Positions 33,147 through 40,411 of a stretch of 64,000 nucleotides of DNA are shown one piece after another (within the stretch, counting starts at the first letter, position 1; each line of letters starts with the position of its first letter). The notes beneath the pieces were generated by a model that was given only the letters and a program-made list of their open reading frames with translations, made no database searches and was not told the origin of the DNA. Source of the DNA: Christiangramia lutea (lineage in GTDB: Bacteria > Bacteroidota > Bacteroidia > Flavobacteriales > Flavobacteriaceae); contig NZ_JAKVTV010000001.1 of NCBI RefSeq assembly GCF_022489035.1, positions 496,001-560,000 on the forward strand, read 5' to 3'. The position numbers were made by a program, and so were the translations under genes.

Positions 33147-34208
33147 TTAATTTATACTTTTTACTACTTCTCTTTTTGCTTCTTTTTTACTTCCATCAAA
33201 TCCGCTTACACCACTTACAGTCGTATACTTCATCACATATTTCTTATCGGGATTGATTCGCTGGTAGGCGCTTTGACACATGATCGCCGCTTCATGAAAA
33301 CCACAAAGAATAAGCTTCAACTTACCTTTATATGTATTTACATCTCCAATGGCGTAAATACCAGGAATATTGGTTTGATAATCGTAAGAATTATCTACCT
33401 TGATGGCGTTCTTTTCAATTTCCAGACCCCAATCACCTATAGGCCCTAGTTTTGGAGATAAGCCGAAAAGTGGAATAAAATGATGGGTATCTTTGATCTC
33501 TTCCTCTCTTGCTTTATCCTTATGACGTATCACTACCGATTCCAGTTCATCTTCACCTTTCAAGTCTACGACTTCAGCATCGGTGATCAAATTGATCTTT
33601 CCGATTTTTGAAAGCTCTTCAACTTTCTCTACTGAATCCAGAGCGCCACGGAAATCCTTCCTCCGGTGAACCAATGAGACCTCAGCAGCAACATCGGCCA
33701 GGAAAATACTCCAGTCCAGAGCAGAATCTCCACCACCGGCGATCACCACTTTTTTATCACGATAAACTTCCGGATCCCTGATAATATAAGCGACCCCTTT
33801 ATCTTCGTAATTCTTAATTGAAGGGATAGGCGGTTTTCTAGGCTCAAAACTTCCAAGCCCACCAGCGATCACCACTACAGGAGCGTGATGTTTGGTTCCT
33901 TTGCTTGTAGTTACTATAAAGCTACCATCGTCCTGCTTGTCGATCGTTTCAGCCCTTTCTCCAAGTGTGAAACCAGGCTCAAAAGGTTTGATCTGCTCCA
34001 TCAGGTTATCTACAAGATCTCCTGCCAGAACTTCCGGAAATCCCGGGATATCATAAATAGGTTTCTTTGGATATATTTCTGAACATTGACCTCCCGGTTG
34101 GGGTAGCGCATCGATAAGATGACATTTCAGTTTTAACAATCCTGCTTCAAAAACGGCAAAAAGACCCGTAGGTCCTGCACCTATAATAAGTATATCGGTT
34201 TTAATCAT
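33147..34208 (-). CDS. Ferredoxin-NADP reductase, thioredoxin-reductase-like type
   Basis: A 353-aa flavoprotein with an N-terminal FAD motif (IIGAGPTGLFAVFEAG), GGQCSEIYPKKPIYDIPGFP, the NADPH motif VVIAGGGDSALDWS with HRRKDFRG, and IYAIGDVNTYKGKLKLILCGFHEAA near the end. The CxxC of true thioredoxin reductase is missing, as in YumC-type reductases. It should reduce the ferredoxin encoded downstream. Its upstream neighbour is nifU, 29 bp away on the same strand. Confidence 0.93.
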   Translation of the reverse strand: MIKTDILIIGAGPTGLFAVFEAGLLKLKCHLIDALPQPGGQCSEIYPKKPIYDIPGFPEVLAGDLVDNLMEQIKPFEPGFTLGERAETIDKQDDGSFIVTTSKGTKHHAPVVVIAGGLGSFEPRKPPIPSIKNYEDKGVAYIIRDPEVYRDKKVVIAGGGDSALDWSIFLADVAAEVSLVHRRKDFRGALDSVEKVEELSKIGKINLITDAEVVDLKGEDELESVVIRHKDKAREEEIKDTHHFIPLFGLSPKLGPIGDWGLEIEKNAIKVDNSYDYQTNIPGIYAIGDVNTYKGKLKLILCGFHEAAIMCQSAYQRINPDKKYVMKYTTVSGVSGFDGSKKEAKREVVKSIN

Positions 34209-34237
34209 GTATCATTTCAATTAAAAAGCGGTGAAGT

Positions 34238-34480
34238 CTAATTCTCGACATTCACCACCTGTTCGATCTGAGGCACGTATTTTTTAATGGTCATCTCTAC
34301 TCCACTCTTCAGGGTCATCTGGTTAACCGTACAACCAACGCAAGCTCCTTCAAGTTGCACCTTTACCAGGCGGTCATCTTCAATAGAGACCAAAGAGATA
34401 TTTCCACCGTCACTTTCCAAAAACGGACGTATCTCTGCCAATGCCTTTTCAACATTAATTTTAACTTCTTCGCTAGTCAT
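34238..34480 (-). CDS. NifU C-terminal-domain Fe-S scaffold protein
   Basis: An 80-aa NifU/Nfu domain with the cluster motif GACVGCTV (Cys47, Cys50). The IRPFLESDGGNISLVSIEDD start and VNQMTLKSGVEMTIK tail are typical. It carries a [4Fe-4S] cluster between two subunits and delivers it to target enzymes. The gene abuts mrp directly (34481), so the two are almost surely translated together as an Fe-S maturation pair. Confidence 0.95.
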   Translation of the reverse strand: MTSEEVKINVEKALAEIRPFLESDGGNISLVSIEDDRLVKVQLEGACVGCTVNQMTLKSGVEMTIKKYVPQIEQVVNVEN

Positions 34481-35617
34481 TTATTTTTTATTAACAGCAC
34501 TACAACCAGCCATAGTGGTAATCTTAATGGCTTCAGTTGGAGGTAAATTCTTGTTTCTGTTTACGGTTTCCTGTACCATATTTCTGGTTATTTCCTCGAA
34601 GGATGATTCAAGAGGCGTCGCGGTTTGTAAAGCAGCCGGTCTTCCAATATCTCCAGATTCCCTCAGGCTTTGTACCAGTGGAATTTCTCCCAGGAAGGGC
34701 ACTTTAAGATCGTCTGACAGATTCTTAGCCCCTTCCTGACCAAATATATAGTATTTGTTTTCAGGTAATTCTTCAGGTGTAAAGTAGGCCATATTCTCAA
34801 TGATCCCAAGTACAGGGACATTAATGCTTTCCTGCTGAAACATTGCCACACCCTTTTTAGCATCGGCCAGGGCTACATTTTGAGGAGTACTCACTATCAC
34901 CGAACCTGTGATAGGTAAAGATTGCATAATAGATAAGTGAATATCTCCCGTTCCCGGAGGTAGGTCTACCAGCATAAAATCAAGCTCACCCCAGTCGGCA
35001 TCAAAGATCATTTGGTTAAGAGCTTTCGCTGCCATTGGACCCCTCCAAACCACTGCCTGGCCAGGCTTGGTAAAGAATCCAATAGAAAGGATTTTCACCC
35101 CATAATTCTCAACGGGTTTCATTTTAGACTTTCCATCCACATTTACTGAAAGAGGTCTTTCTGCTTCCACATCGAACATGATAGGTGCAGATGGACCATA
35201 AATATCAGCGTCTAGGATTCCTACTTTGAATCCCATTTTGGATAGAGTCACCGCAAGATTAGCAGTAACGGTAGATTTACCTACGCCCCCTTTCCCGGAA
35301 GCCACGGCAATAATATTCTTGATACCGGGAATTGCTTTTCCTTTAATTTCAGGTTTTTTCTTTTCGGTTGCCTGAACTTTTATATTGACCTTAACCTTGG
35401 CTTTTTCGTATACTTTTTCATGTATCACCTTCATCACATCAACCTCGGCTCTTTTCTTAATATGAAGAGCAGGTGTAGCAAGTACCAGGTCTACTACAAC
35501 CTCATCATCAAAGGTCATTACGTTCTGAACTGCGCCACTTTCCACCATATTATTTCCTTCTCCTGCTACAGATATGGTTTCCAGGGCTTTTAAAATATCT
35601 TTTCTGTTTAATTTCAT
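34481..35617 (-). CDS. mrp: Mrp/NBP35 family Fe-S carrier ATPase
   Basis: This 378-aa protein has an N-terminal DUF59 domain (about 1-90) and a deviant-Walker ATPase with SGKGGVGKST (107-116), LDADIYGPS, WRGPMAAKALNQ and VDLPPGTGDIHLS. The region where most Mrp proteins carry a CPxC cluster-binding pair reads MAYFTPEELPENKYYIFG, so those cysteines are absent; one cysteine remains near the C-terminus (AGCSAVNKK). It is probably a cluster-transfer ATPase that relies on its NifU partner. Confidence 0.93.
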   Translation of the reverse strand: MKLNRKDILKALETISVAGEGNNMVESGAVQNVMTFDDEVVVDLVLATPALHIKKRAEVDVMKVIHEKVYEKAKVKVNIKVQATEKKKPEIKGKAIPGIKNIIAVASGKGGVGKSTVTANLAVTLSKMGFKVGILDADIYGPSAPIMFDVEAERPLSVNVDGKSKMKPVENYGVKILSIGFFTKPGQAVVWRGPMAAKALNQMIFDADWGELDFMLVDLPPGTGDIHLSIMQSLPITGSVIVSTPQNVALADAKKGVAMFQQESINVPVLGIIENMAYFTPEELPENKYYIFGQEGAKNLSDDLKVPFLGEIPLVQSLRESGDIGRPAALQTATPLESSFEEITRNMVQETVNRNKNLPPTEAIKITTMAGCSAVNKK

Positions 35618-35754
35618 ATATGAATTTTAATCAGATTCTTAAGCTTATATAGACTGATTCTAAATGCAAATATAGTTGGAAAAGCTAAGAATACGAAGAA
35701 TTTAGCAATATTAGATTTATGTAGGAATAGGCTGGAATTATAGATTGTTTTTGC

Positions 35755-36096
35755 CTAAATCTCCCTGGAAAGCTCCTTCATTGGATCCCAAAAAACTGCA
35801 TCAAAATTAATAATCTGGAGGTCTTTTACCTTCACCCCTTCTTCTTCCAGCAATTGCTGCATGGCATTAGTTCCGCCAAAATGATGCTTTCCGGTAAGTA
35901 CGCCGTTTCTATTGACCACCCGGTGCGCAGGAACATCCTCAAGGCTATGTGAGGAGTTCATGGCCCAGCCCACCATTCTTGCACTTCTGGCGGCACCGAG
36001 ATATTTTGCTATCGCACCGTAGGAAGTAACTCTACCCCTTGGTATCAACCTGCAGACTTCATATACCCTTTGAAAAAAACCGGAGTTGTCTTTCAT
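35755..36096 (-). CDS. Alkyltransferase-like (ATL) protein of the MGMT family
   Basis: The 113-aa protein matches the C-terminal MGMT domain: FFQRVYEVCRLIPRGRVTSYGAIA (helix-turn-helix), ARSARMVGWAMNS (Arg finger) and a PAHRVVNRNG motif (56-65) where repair enzymes have PCHR. Without the acceptor Cys it cannot remove alkyl groups, but should bind O6-alkylguanine and flag it for nucleotide excision repair. It follows the LysE gene by 5 bp in a small operon with trmB. Confidence 0.9.
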   Translation of the reverse strand: MKDNSGFFQRVYEVCRLIPRGRVTSYGAIAKYLGAARSARMVGWAMNSSHSLEDVPAHRVVNRNGVLTGKHHFGGTNAMQQLLEEEGVKVKDLQIINFDAVFWDPMKELSREI

Positions 36097-36101
36097 TTCA
36101 A

Positions 36102-36725
36102 TCAGGCATTAAAAATTCTAACAAGGGCAATAATGATCAATACAAGCATCAAGGATGCCATGAAATAATTGGAATATTTGGCAAAGGATTCTGCTCTTTT
36201 TTCAATCTTATCAAAAAGGACTACATATAAGTAAAGTGAAGTAAAGCTACCCGCACTCGCTGCTATGGCAAAGGAAACTATTAGTGACCAGTCATATTCC
36301 ATACCGCCACTTAGGTCCATTGCTCCAGCAATCGCCACGAAGTAGGGAATAGGAAAAACATTGAGGGCTGCGATCAGCATTCCTTTAAAAAGGCTATGTG
36401 CTTTTGCAGTTTGCCGGTTATGCTTAACCCCTTTTTTATGTCTTGCTTTAATAAAAAAGTAGACCCCGAGGACACAAAAAACAACCAGGCCTGCTCTTAG
36501 TATCATTTTCCTAACAAAAGGGTGATCGAAAATGTATTTAGCCAGAAGAACAGCGATAAACGCCTGTATAAGGATCACAATTCCTGCACCTATAGCAACG
36601 AACAAACCACTTTTCTTGCCTTTTTCAACACAGGTTTTGGCTACCGTCATATTCACGAGTCCCGGTGGAACCACGCCTATGAATGCTGCGAAATATGTAA
36701 TCAGGAAAAGCTTTGTTTCTTCCAA
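36102..36725 (-). CDS. LysE family transporter
   Basis: A 207-aa membrane protein with six predicted helices. It opens with a LysE-type start (FAAFIGVVPPGLVNMTVAKTCVEKG), with the conserved PG pair in the first segment, and NVFPIPYFVAIAGAM later. The family exports amino acids or related small solutes. There is no ATG before the first helix, so the TTG at 36725, 6 bp after the trmB stop, is the best start. It lies between trmB and atl in a compact three-gene unit. Confidence 0.85.
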   Translation of the reverse strand: MEETKLFLITYFAAFIGVVPPGLVNMTVAKTCVEKGKKSGLFVAIGAGIVILIQAFIAVLLAKYIFDHPFVRKMILRAGLVVFCVLGVYFFIKARHKKGVKHNRQTAKAHSLFKGMLIAALNVFPIPYFVAIAGAMDLSGGMEYDWSLIVSFAIAASAGSFTSLYLYVVLFDKIEKRAESFAKYSNYFMASLMLVLIIIALVRIFNA

Positions 36726-36731
36726 TACCCC

Positions 36732-37406
36732 CTATTTTATCTTGAACCGAATATACGTAATTGGTTTTCCTTTTTCAAGGTATTGTTTTTCATAGAATGT
36801 CTGGATGCCCGTAACCTCTTTTGGAGAATATTCATTTTTGTAAATATCATGGTGGGCATATAAGATCTCATGTCCTTCACCATGGAGTAAACCAAGGGTG
36901 TAGCCATGCATAAATTCAGAATCTGTTTTTAGATGCATTACCCCATCCTCTTTCAGGATATTCTTGTAACGCTGAAGAAAATCGGTATTGGTTAGTCGAT
37001 GCTTGGTCCGTTTATATTTGATCTGTGGATCAGGGAAAGTGATCCAGATCTCGCTAACTTCACCAGCTGCAAAAACATGTTCAATTAACTCGATCTGAGT
37101 TCTTACAAAAGCTACATTTTCCAGGCCTTCTTCCAATGCGGTCTTCGCCCCGCGCCAGAACCTGGCTCCCTTAATGTCTATTCCTATAAAATTTTTTTCA
37201 GGATTCTGCCTGGCCAACTCCACGGTATATTCTCCTTTTCCACAACCAAGTTCAAGCACTATTGGCTGATCATTCTTGAAAAAATCCTGACTCCATTGAT
37301 TCTTAAATTTGAATGATTCATCTGTTAGCTCCTCCCTGGAGGGCTGGATCACATTCTCGAATTCTTCGTTTTCTTTAAAGCGCCTTAGTTTATTCTTACT
37401 TCCCAC
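36732..37406 (-). CDS. trmB: tRNA (guanine-46-N7)-methyltransferase
   Basis: The GTG at 37406 gives 224 aa, matching the family start GSKNKLRRFKENEEF; the open frame further upstream looks non-coding. Motifs are ELGCGKGEYTVELARQNPEKNFIGIDIKGARFWRGAKTALEE (SAM binding, read in parts), WITFPDPQIKYKRTKHRLT and the C-terminal TGIQTFYEKQYLEKGKPITYIRF. It makes m7G46 in the variable loop of tRNAs. It faces the glycosyltransferase gene across 66 bp and heads the trmB-lysE-atl operon. Confidence 0.94.
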   Translation of the reverse strand: MGSKNKLRRFKENEEFENVIQPSREELTDESFKFKNQWSQDFFKNDQPIVLELGCGKGEYTVELARQNPEKNFIGIDIKGARFWRGAKTALEEGLENVAFVRTQIELIEHVFAAGEVSEIWITFPDPQIKYKRTKHRLTNTDFLQRYKNILKEDGVMHLKTDSEFMHGYTLGLLHGEGHEILYAHHDIYKNEYSPKEVTGIQTFYEKQYLEKGKPITYIRFKIK

Positions 37407-37472
37407 TAAAATTTGATATTTTGGCAAAATTAAAGAAAATAGACCACCTACCGAACTATAGACAATCGTAAA

Positions 37473-38534
37473 ATGAGAAATAAGAGGATTTTGGTGGCTG
37501 CACTTAACTGGGGTCTGGGTCATGCAACAAGATGCATCCCCATTATAAAAGAATTAGTAGCAAATGGCTATGAGCCCATTATCGCTTCCGATGGCAAAGC
37601 ACTAAAACTTCTTAAAAAGGAATTCCCGCATTATCAGGCCATAGAACTGCCCTCCTACAATATTACATATTCCAGGAAAGGTTCAGATCTGAAATGGAAA
37701 TTAGCCAGGCAGGCACCGGGAATTTTAAAAACAATCCAGGAAGAACGACGACTTACAGAAAGGCTGGTTGAGCAGTTTGAACTTTTCGGAATCATTTCAG
37801 ATAATCGATGGGGTGTGAGAAGTGATAAGATCAAAAAAAATGTTTTTATCACGCACCAGATGAATGTGCTTAGTGGAAAGATCACTTTTTTAAGCAGCTA
37901 TATTCAGCAGCGATATATTCAAAAATTCGATCAATGCTGGATCCCGGATTTTGAAGATGAAACTAACCTTAGCGGTAAACTTGGTCATCTTAACAATACT
38001 CCGGAAAATGTAAAATATATAGGGACTTTATCCAGATTTCAGAAAAATGAATGCCCAATTATTTATGATTACCTGGTTCTTTTGAGTGGTCCTGAACCAC
38101 AACGGAGCATCCTGGAATCGAAACTTCTGAAAGAATTCGGTAGAACTGATTTAAAAATCCTGTTTATAAGAGGAATTATCTCAGAAGAAAAAATTCCAAA
38201 TGCACTAGCTCACATTAGCATAAAAAATTATCTCTATGGTGAACTGCTTGAAAACGCAATCAATTCGAGTGAGATGGTAATTGCAAGATCGGGCTACACG
38301 ACCTTGATGGATCTTTCCAAGCTTGAAAAAAAGGCGTTTTTTATCCCAACTCCCGGGCAAAAGGAACAGGAATACCTGGCAAAGAGATTAGAGGAGCTAA
38401 AATATGCTCCCTACTGTGAGCAGGAAAACTTTACCATTACTCAAATAAAGAAATCAGGGAAGTATAAAGGTTTAAGTAATTTCGGGGATCACTCTCTCCT
38501 CAGGGACCGCCTTGCTTTTTTCGAGCGTGAATGA
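37473..38534 (+). CDS. GT-B glycosyltransferase-like protein (MurG/GT28-like)
   Basis: This 353-aa protein shows the N-terminal GLGHATRCIPIIKELVANG loop of GT28-like enzymes and, near the C-terminus, MVIARSGYTTLMDLSKLEKKAFFIPTPGQKEQEYLAKRLEE (read in parts), where the SG and the E/P residues bind the nucleotide of a UDP-sugar donor. It is not MurG, which is longer and lies elsewhere. The acceptor is unknown. Its last 63 bp overlap the end of the histidine kinase gene on the other strand. Confidence 0.78.
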   Translation: MRNKRILVAALNWGLGHATRCIPIIKELVANGYEPIIASDGKALKLLKKEFPHYQAIELPSYNITYSRKGSDLKWKLARQAPGILKTIQEERRLTERLVEQFELFGIISDNRWGVRSDKIKKNVFITHQMNVLSGKITFLSSYIQQRYIQKFDQCWIPDFEDETNLSGKLGHLNNTPENVKYIGTLSRFQKNECPIIYDYLVLLSGPEPQRSILESKLLKEFGRTDLKILFIRGIISEEKIPNALAHISIKNYLYGELLENAINSSEMVIARSGYTTLMDLSKLEKKAFFIPTPGQKEQEYLAKRLEELKYAPYCEQENFTITQIKKSGKYKGLSNFGDHSLLRDRLAFFERE

Positions 38535-39551
38535 GAATTCACTTCCTACGCCAAACACACTTTCAACATATATTTTCTCCTCGTGAGCTTCAAGAATATG
38601 CTTAACAATTGACAAACCCAGACCAGAACCACCTTCCTTTCTGGATCCACTTTTATCTACCCTGTAGAAGCGTTCAAACAATCTGGGAATATTTTCAGAT
38701 TCTATTCCCTCGCCATTATCAGTCACTCTAATAATGACCTTATTCTTAATAAGATTTTCGATACTTATTTCTGTAGTCCCACCCTTCTTACCGTATTTTA
38801 TTGAATTTACTATGAGATTGGTAAGGACCTGCTGGATCCTCTCTCTGTCTGCCCTTACGTAAACTGGCTCTTCATATTCAATATCAAAGGTGAGGGTGAT
38901 CTCCTTTTTAGCGGCTTTCATTTCCAGCAGATCGAAGGATGCCTGGATCAGTTCCACTATATCAAAAGTTTCATACCTAAGATGAAGATCACCTGTTTCA
39001 AGTTTGGTGATCATATCGAGGTCTTTCACGATATAAATTAAACGCTCAACACCTTTATTTGCGCGGGCAAGATATTTTTTCCTGATAGCCTTATCTTTGT
39101 GAGCTCCGTCCAGAAGCGTGAGAATATAACCCTGAACTGTAAAAAGAGGGGTTTTTAATTCGTGGGAGACATTTCCCATGAATTCCTTCCTATAGGCTTC
39201 CCTTACTTTAAGGGTTTCAATTTCCAGTTTTTTATCTTCAGCAAATCGCTTTACTTCCTGGGTTAAACTGGACATATCTGTAGTGATCCTGTTCGGACTC
39301 AAAGTTGTCGAATCCAGAAGAGAAACATTATCATAAACCTTTTTAATCCTTCTATATATAAAACGTTCTACCCGGTACTGGATAATTAAAAAAGTAAACA
39401 GATAGGAAAGCAAGGCAAAAACCAAAAGCGAAATCCAGATGTAGCTGAATTCCAGAAACAGGAAAACAGCCAATATACTAGTAAGAAATATACTTATATA
39501 TAGAGATGTTCTTAAGGCAAAACGATATGAACGTTTAAATTTTTGTGGCAT
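38472..39551 (-). CDS. Sensor histidine kinase (PhoR-like)
   Basis: A 359-aa kinase with two closely spaced membrane helices (about 14-58) and almost no periplasmic loop, then a HisKA domain with MGNVSHELKTPLF (phosphoacceptor His130). The HATPase has N box NLIVNSIKYGKKGG, DNGEGIE (G1), FERFYRVDKSG (F box) and GGSGLGLSIVKHI (G2). The missing sensor domain is like PhoR proteins that sense via partners such as Pst. The stop of the regulator gene overlaps its start by 1 bp. Confidence 0.9.
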   Translation of the reverse strand: MPQKFKRSYRFALRTSLYISIFLTSILAVFLFLEFSYIWISLLVFALLSYLFTFLIIQYRVERFIYRRIKKVYDNVSLLDSTTLSPNRITTDMSSLTQEVKRFAEDKKLEIETLKVREAYRKEFMGNVSHELKTPLFTVQGYILTLLDGAHKDKAIRKKYLARANKGVERLIYIVKDLDMITKLETGDLHLRYETFDIVELIQASFDLLEMKAAKKEITLTFDIEYEEPVYVRADRERIQQVLTNLIVNSIKYGKKGGTTEISIENLIKNKVIIRVTDNGEGIESENIPRLFERFYRVDKSGSRKEGGSGLGLSIVKHILEAHEEKIYVESVFGVGSEFSFTLEKSKAVPEERVIPEIT

Positions 39552-40234
39552 TAAACAATATACTTATATCCCACTCCTTTAATGGTCTTTATTTTTTCAT
39601 CGCCTATCTTCTCACGTAGTTTTCTTATATGAACATCAATGGTTCTTCCTCCAACTACAATATCATTCCCCCAGACCGTATCAAGAATTTCCTCACGTTT
39701 GAAAACTTTGCCTGGTTTGGAGGCTAACAGGGACAACAATTCGAATTCTTTCCGGGGAAGGTTCATTTCATTCCCTTTCTGGGTAATCTTATACTCTTCA
39801 TGATTAATGGTAATATCCCCAAGCTTCACAACACTGGAAGATTTCTCTTCTTCTTTATATCGTCTTAAGAGCGCCTTTACTTTACTTACCAACACTTTTG
39901 GTTTAATAGGCTTGGTAATATAATCATCGGCACCGGCATCAAATCCAGCCATTTGAGAATAATCTTCCCCACGGGCTGTTAGGAATGTAATAATGGTTTC
40001 CTCCATCCCGGGAATTTTCCTGATCTGCTCACATGCTTCGATACCGTCCATCTCAGGCATCATCACATCCAGAATTATGAGATGTGGCTTATTCTTCTTA
40101 GCCAGTTTTACGGCATCTGAACCATTTTCGGCGGTGATAACATTATAACCTTCAGAAGACAGATTATAACCTACAATTTCGAGGATATCTGGTTCATCAT
40201 CTACCAGTAGTATTGTAATGTCTTTTTTCTTCAT
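39551..40234 (-). CDS. OmpR/PhoB-family response regulator
   Basis: The ATG at 40234 gives 227 aa. The receiver has VDDEPDILEIVGYNL (acidic pocket), LDVMMPEMDG with phosphoacceptor Asp56, FLTARGED and DDYITKPIKP with the Lys. The C-terminal winged helix includes PRKEFELLSLLASKPGKVFKREEILDTVWG and TIDVHIRKLREKIGD (read in parts). It is cotranscribed with the kinase. Divergent repeats in its upstream region (40297-40324) match PHO-box spacing, which supports a PhoB role. The call as PhoB is inference. Confidence 0.9.
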   Translation of the reverse strand: MKKKDITILLVDDEPDILEIVGYNLSSEGYNVITAENGSDAVKLAKKNKPHLIILDVMMPEMDGIEACEQIRKIPGMEETIITFLTARGEDYSQMAGFDAGADDYITKPIKPKVLVSKVKALLRRYKEEEKSSSVVKLGDITINHEEYKITQKGNEMNLPRKEFELLSLLASKPGKVFKREEILDTVWGNDIVVGGRTIDVHIRKLREKIGDEKIKTIKGVGYKYIV

Positions 40235-40296
40235 AATGAGTTTAAGATGTGGTTTAGCGACCATAAAATTAACCAATAATTTGGACTATAAACGCC

Positions 40297-40324
40297 TTAA
40301 CACATTAGTAACATTAAACTAACT
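40297..40324. promoter_or_regulatory. Pho-box-like array, TAAC repeats with 11-bp period
   Basis: TTAACA (40297), GTAACA (40308) and CTAACT (40319) lie exactly 11 bp apart. Regular 11-bp spacing of TTAACA-like half-sites is how PhoP/PhoB dimers bind in other bacteria, for example Bacillus subtilis. It lies in the divergent gap between phoB-like and the TonB-dependent receptor, so it may control both. This is a motif observation only. Confidence 0.5.
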
Positions 40325-40411
40325 CTTTCATGACGAACCATTAATCCTTAGATAACATCGGGCATCTGTCTTCGTCGTTAATTTGCAGCGAGATTTTATA
40401 GCAAAAACAAA

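Noticed and set aside
37407-37523. N-terminal extension of TrmB
   Set aside because: The extra 39 residues are not TrmB-like and would overlap the divergent gene's start. The GTG at 37406 fits the family start.
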